A stretch of 6,516 nucleotides of DNA, taken from contig JBPOHE010000174.1 in the NCBI GenBank assembly GCA_052035915.1, positions 1 through 6,516 of the forward strand. Direction: 5' to 3'. The position numbers were made by a program, and so were the translations under genes. The DNA is from JBPOHE01 sp052035915. Lineage in GTDB: Bacteria > Pseudomonadota > Gammaproteobacteria > Chromatiales > Chromatiaceae. The notes beneath the pieces were generated by a model. That model was given only the letters and a program-made list of their open reading frames with translations, made no database searches and was not told the origin of the DNA. Positions 6,299-6,516 of this stretch are shown here, one piece after another; the stretch's first letter is position 1, and each line of letters opens with the position of its first letter.

Positions 6299-6315
6299 GC
6301 CCGGTAGTTCCGGGC
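6299..6315 (+). terminator. Second, weaker hairpin (possible terminator)
   Basis: GCCCGG-TAGTT-CCGGGC is a perfect 6-bp GC stem with a 5-nt loop. A T-rich stretch (CTATTTTTCG, 6331-6340) comes about 16 nt later, too far for a typical intrinsic terminator. Chance occurrence in GC-rich DNA is possible. Confidence 0.25.
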
Positions 6316-6339
6316 ATCGACTGGAAATGGCTATTTTTC

Positions 6340-6388
6340 GTTCTTATTTGGAGAACAATATCAAAGAAACTGTTCTCGATTAAAGAAC
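6340..6388. promoter_or_regulatory. Two tandem GTTCT-N7-AGAAC inverted repeats, candidate operator pair
   Basis: The two sites occupy 6340-6356 and 6372-6388. Each has the same 5-bp arms and the same 7-nt spacer length, while the spacer sequences differ (TATTTGG and CGATTAA). The second extends to TGTTCT/AGAACA. Their centres (6348 and 6380) are 32 bp apart, about three helical turns, so dimers bound at both would lie on the same face of DNA. They lie in an AT-rich patch about 130-175 bp before the right edge. I do not recognise the regulator; the gene controlled is presumably outside the window. Confidence 0.5.
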
Positions 6389-6516
6389 AAAAACCGGGCA
6401 CCAGAGTTCGTCCCCGGGAACCAGTAGAAACTACGCAGCCTCTCGCCCGCTGGCGGGACCGAGTTTATAAGAGAAGATTTCAGACAAATACTCTTAACGA
6501 CGAGGACCACGACGAT

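Larger units (their letters stand above)
6177..6516. other. Non-coding 340-bp region downstream of the operon
   Basis: No credible gene is visible on either strand. A long minus-strand open frame enters it from the complement of the preceding gene, but its sequence resembles no known protein and depends on GC bias. The region holds two GC-rich hairpins (6188-6214 and 6299-6315) and then an AT-rich segment with two tandem inverted repeats (6340-6388). Near the end it holds a TATAAG hexamer (6466-6471) and a Shine-Dalgarno-like GAGGA (6502-6506). The final bases AT at 6515-6516 could be the first two bases of an ATG at the proper distance from that GAGGA. The stretch therefore probably comprises the operon's 3' end and the control region of a rightward gene outside the window. 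Confidence 0.5.

Noticed and set aside
5139..6401. 420-codon minus-strand open frame opposite the EbdC-like gene and extending into the downstream region
   Set aside because: It overlaps a gene with a signal peptide, Shine-Dalgarno sequence and family motifs; the antisense translation has no recognisable domain.
6441..6471. Sigma54 or sigma70 promoter near TGGCGGG and TATAAG
   Set aside because: No GC element sits at the -12 position for sigma54, and no -35 hexamer lies at 16-18 nt from TATAAG.
1..6516. CRISPR array, tRNA, rRNA, insertion sequence or prophage signs
   Set aside because: No regularly spaced direct repeats, cloverleaf, transposase or long terminal inverted repeats were found on reading both strands.

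Overview
The window comes from a GC-rich bacterium, most likely a proteobacterium. The gene set (catalase-peroxidase, TSUP/TauE-type anion permease, multihaem respiratory cytochromes) would fit a sulfur-oxidising or otherwise respiratory gammaproteobacterium. That placement is inference from gene content only; no rRNA or other phylogenetic marker is present.

Layout. Bases 1-1686 (minus strand) hold the first ~562 codons of katG, cut off by the left edge. Its upstream region (1687-1947) carries a good OxyR-like site directly abutting a plausible sigma70 promoter. Next, also on the minus strand, is a TSUP (TauE/SafE) membrane permease (1948-2730). Its Shine-Dalgarno sequence picks the second of two adjacent ATGs. 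A 295-bp AT-rich divergent intergenic region (2731-3025) contains a perfect 8-1-8 palindrome that covers the predicted -10 of the permease gene and is a candidate operator.

On the plus strand lies a compact four-gene operon. It encodes a small PadR-family regulator (3026-3337), a seven-haem c-type cytochrome with a C-terminal membrane anchor (3338-4441), a four-helix cytochrome b (4438-5052) and an exported ethylbenzene-dehydrogenase-gamma-like haem-binding protein with a CX3CH motif (5094-6176). The first three genes abut or overlap; the fourth follows after 41 nt with a strong Shine-Dalgarno sequence. A perfect 11-bp-stem hairpin follows the operon. The last 340 nt are non-coding and hold two identical-format inverted repeats (GTTCT-N7-AGAAC) with centres 32 bp apart, probably regulating a gene that starts at or just beyond the right edge.

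How it may work together (inference): the cytochrome b and heptahaem cytochrome c look like a membrane quinone/periplasm electron-transfer module, in general architecture like the CbcAB-type bc cytochromes of Geobacter. The third protein would be a periplasmic electron partner or haem sensor. No molybdenum catalytic subunit lies in the window, so the usual partner of an EbdC-like protein is missing here. The PadR gene at the head of the operon suggests local autoregulation. This cassette is the best candidate for an incompletely described system in the window.
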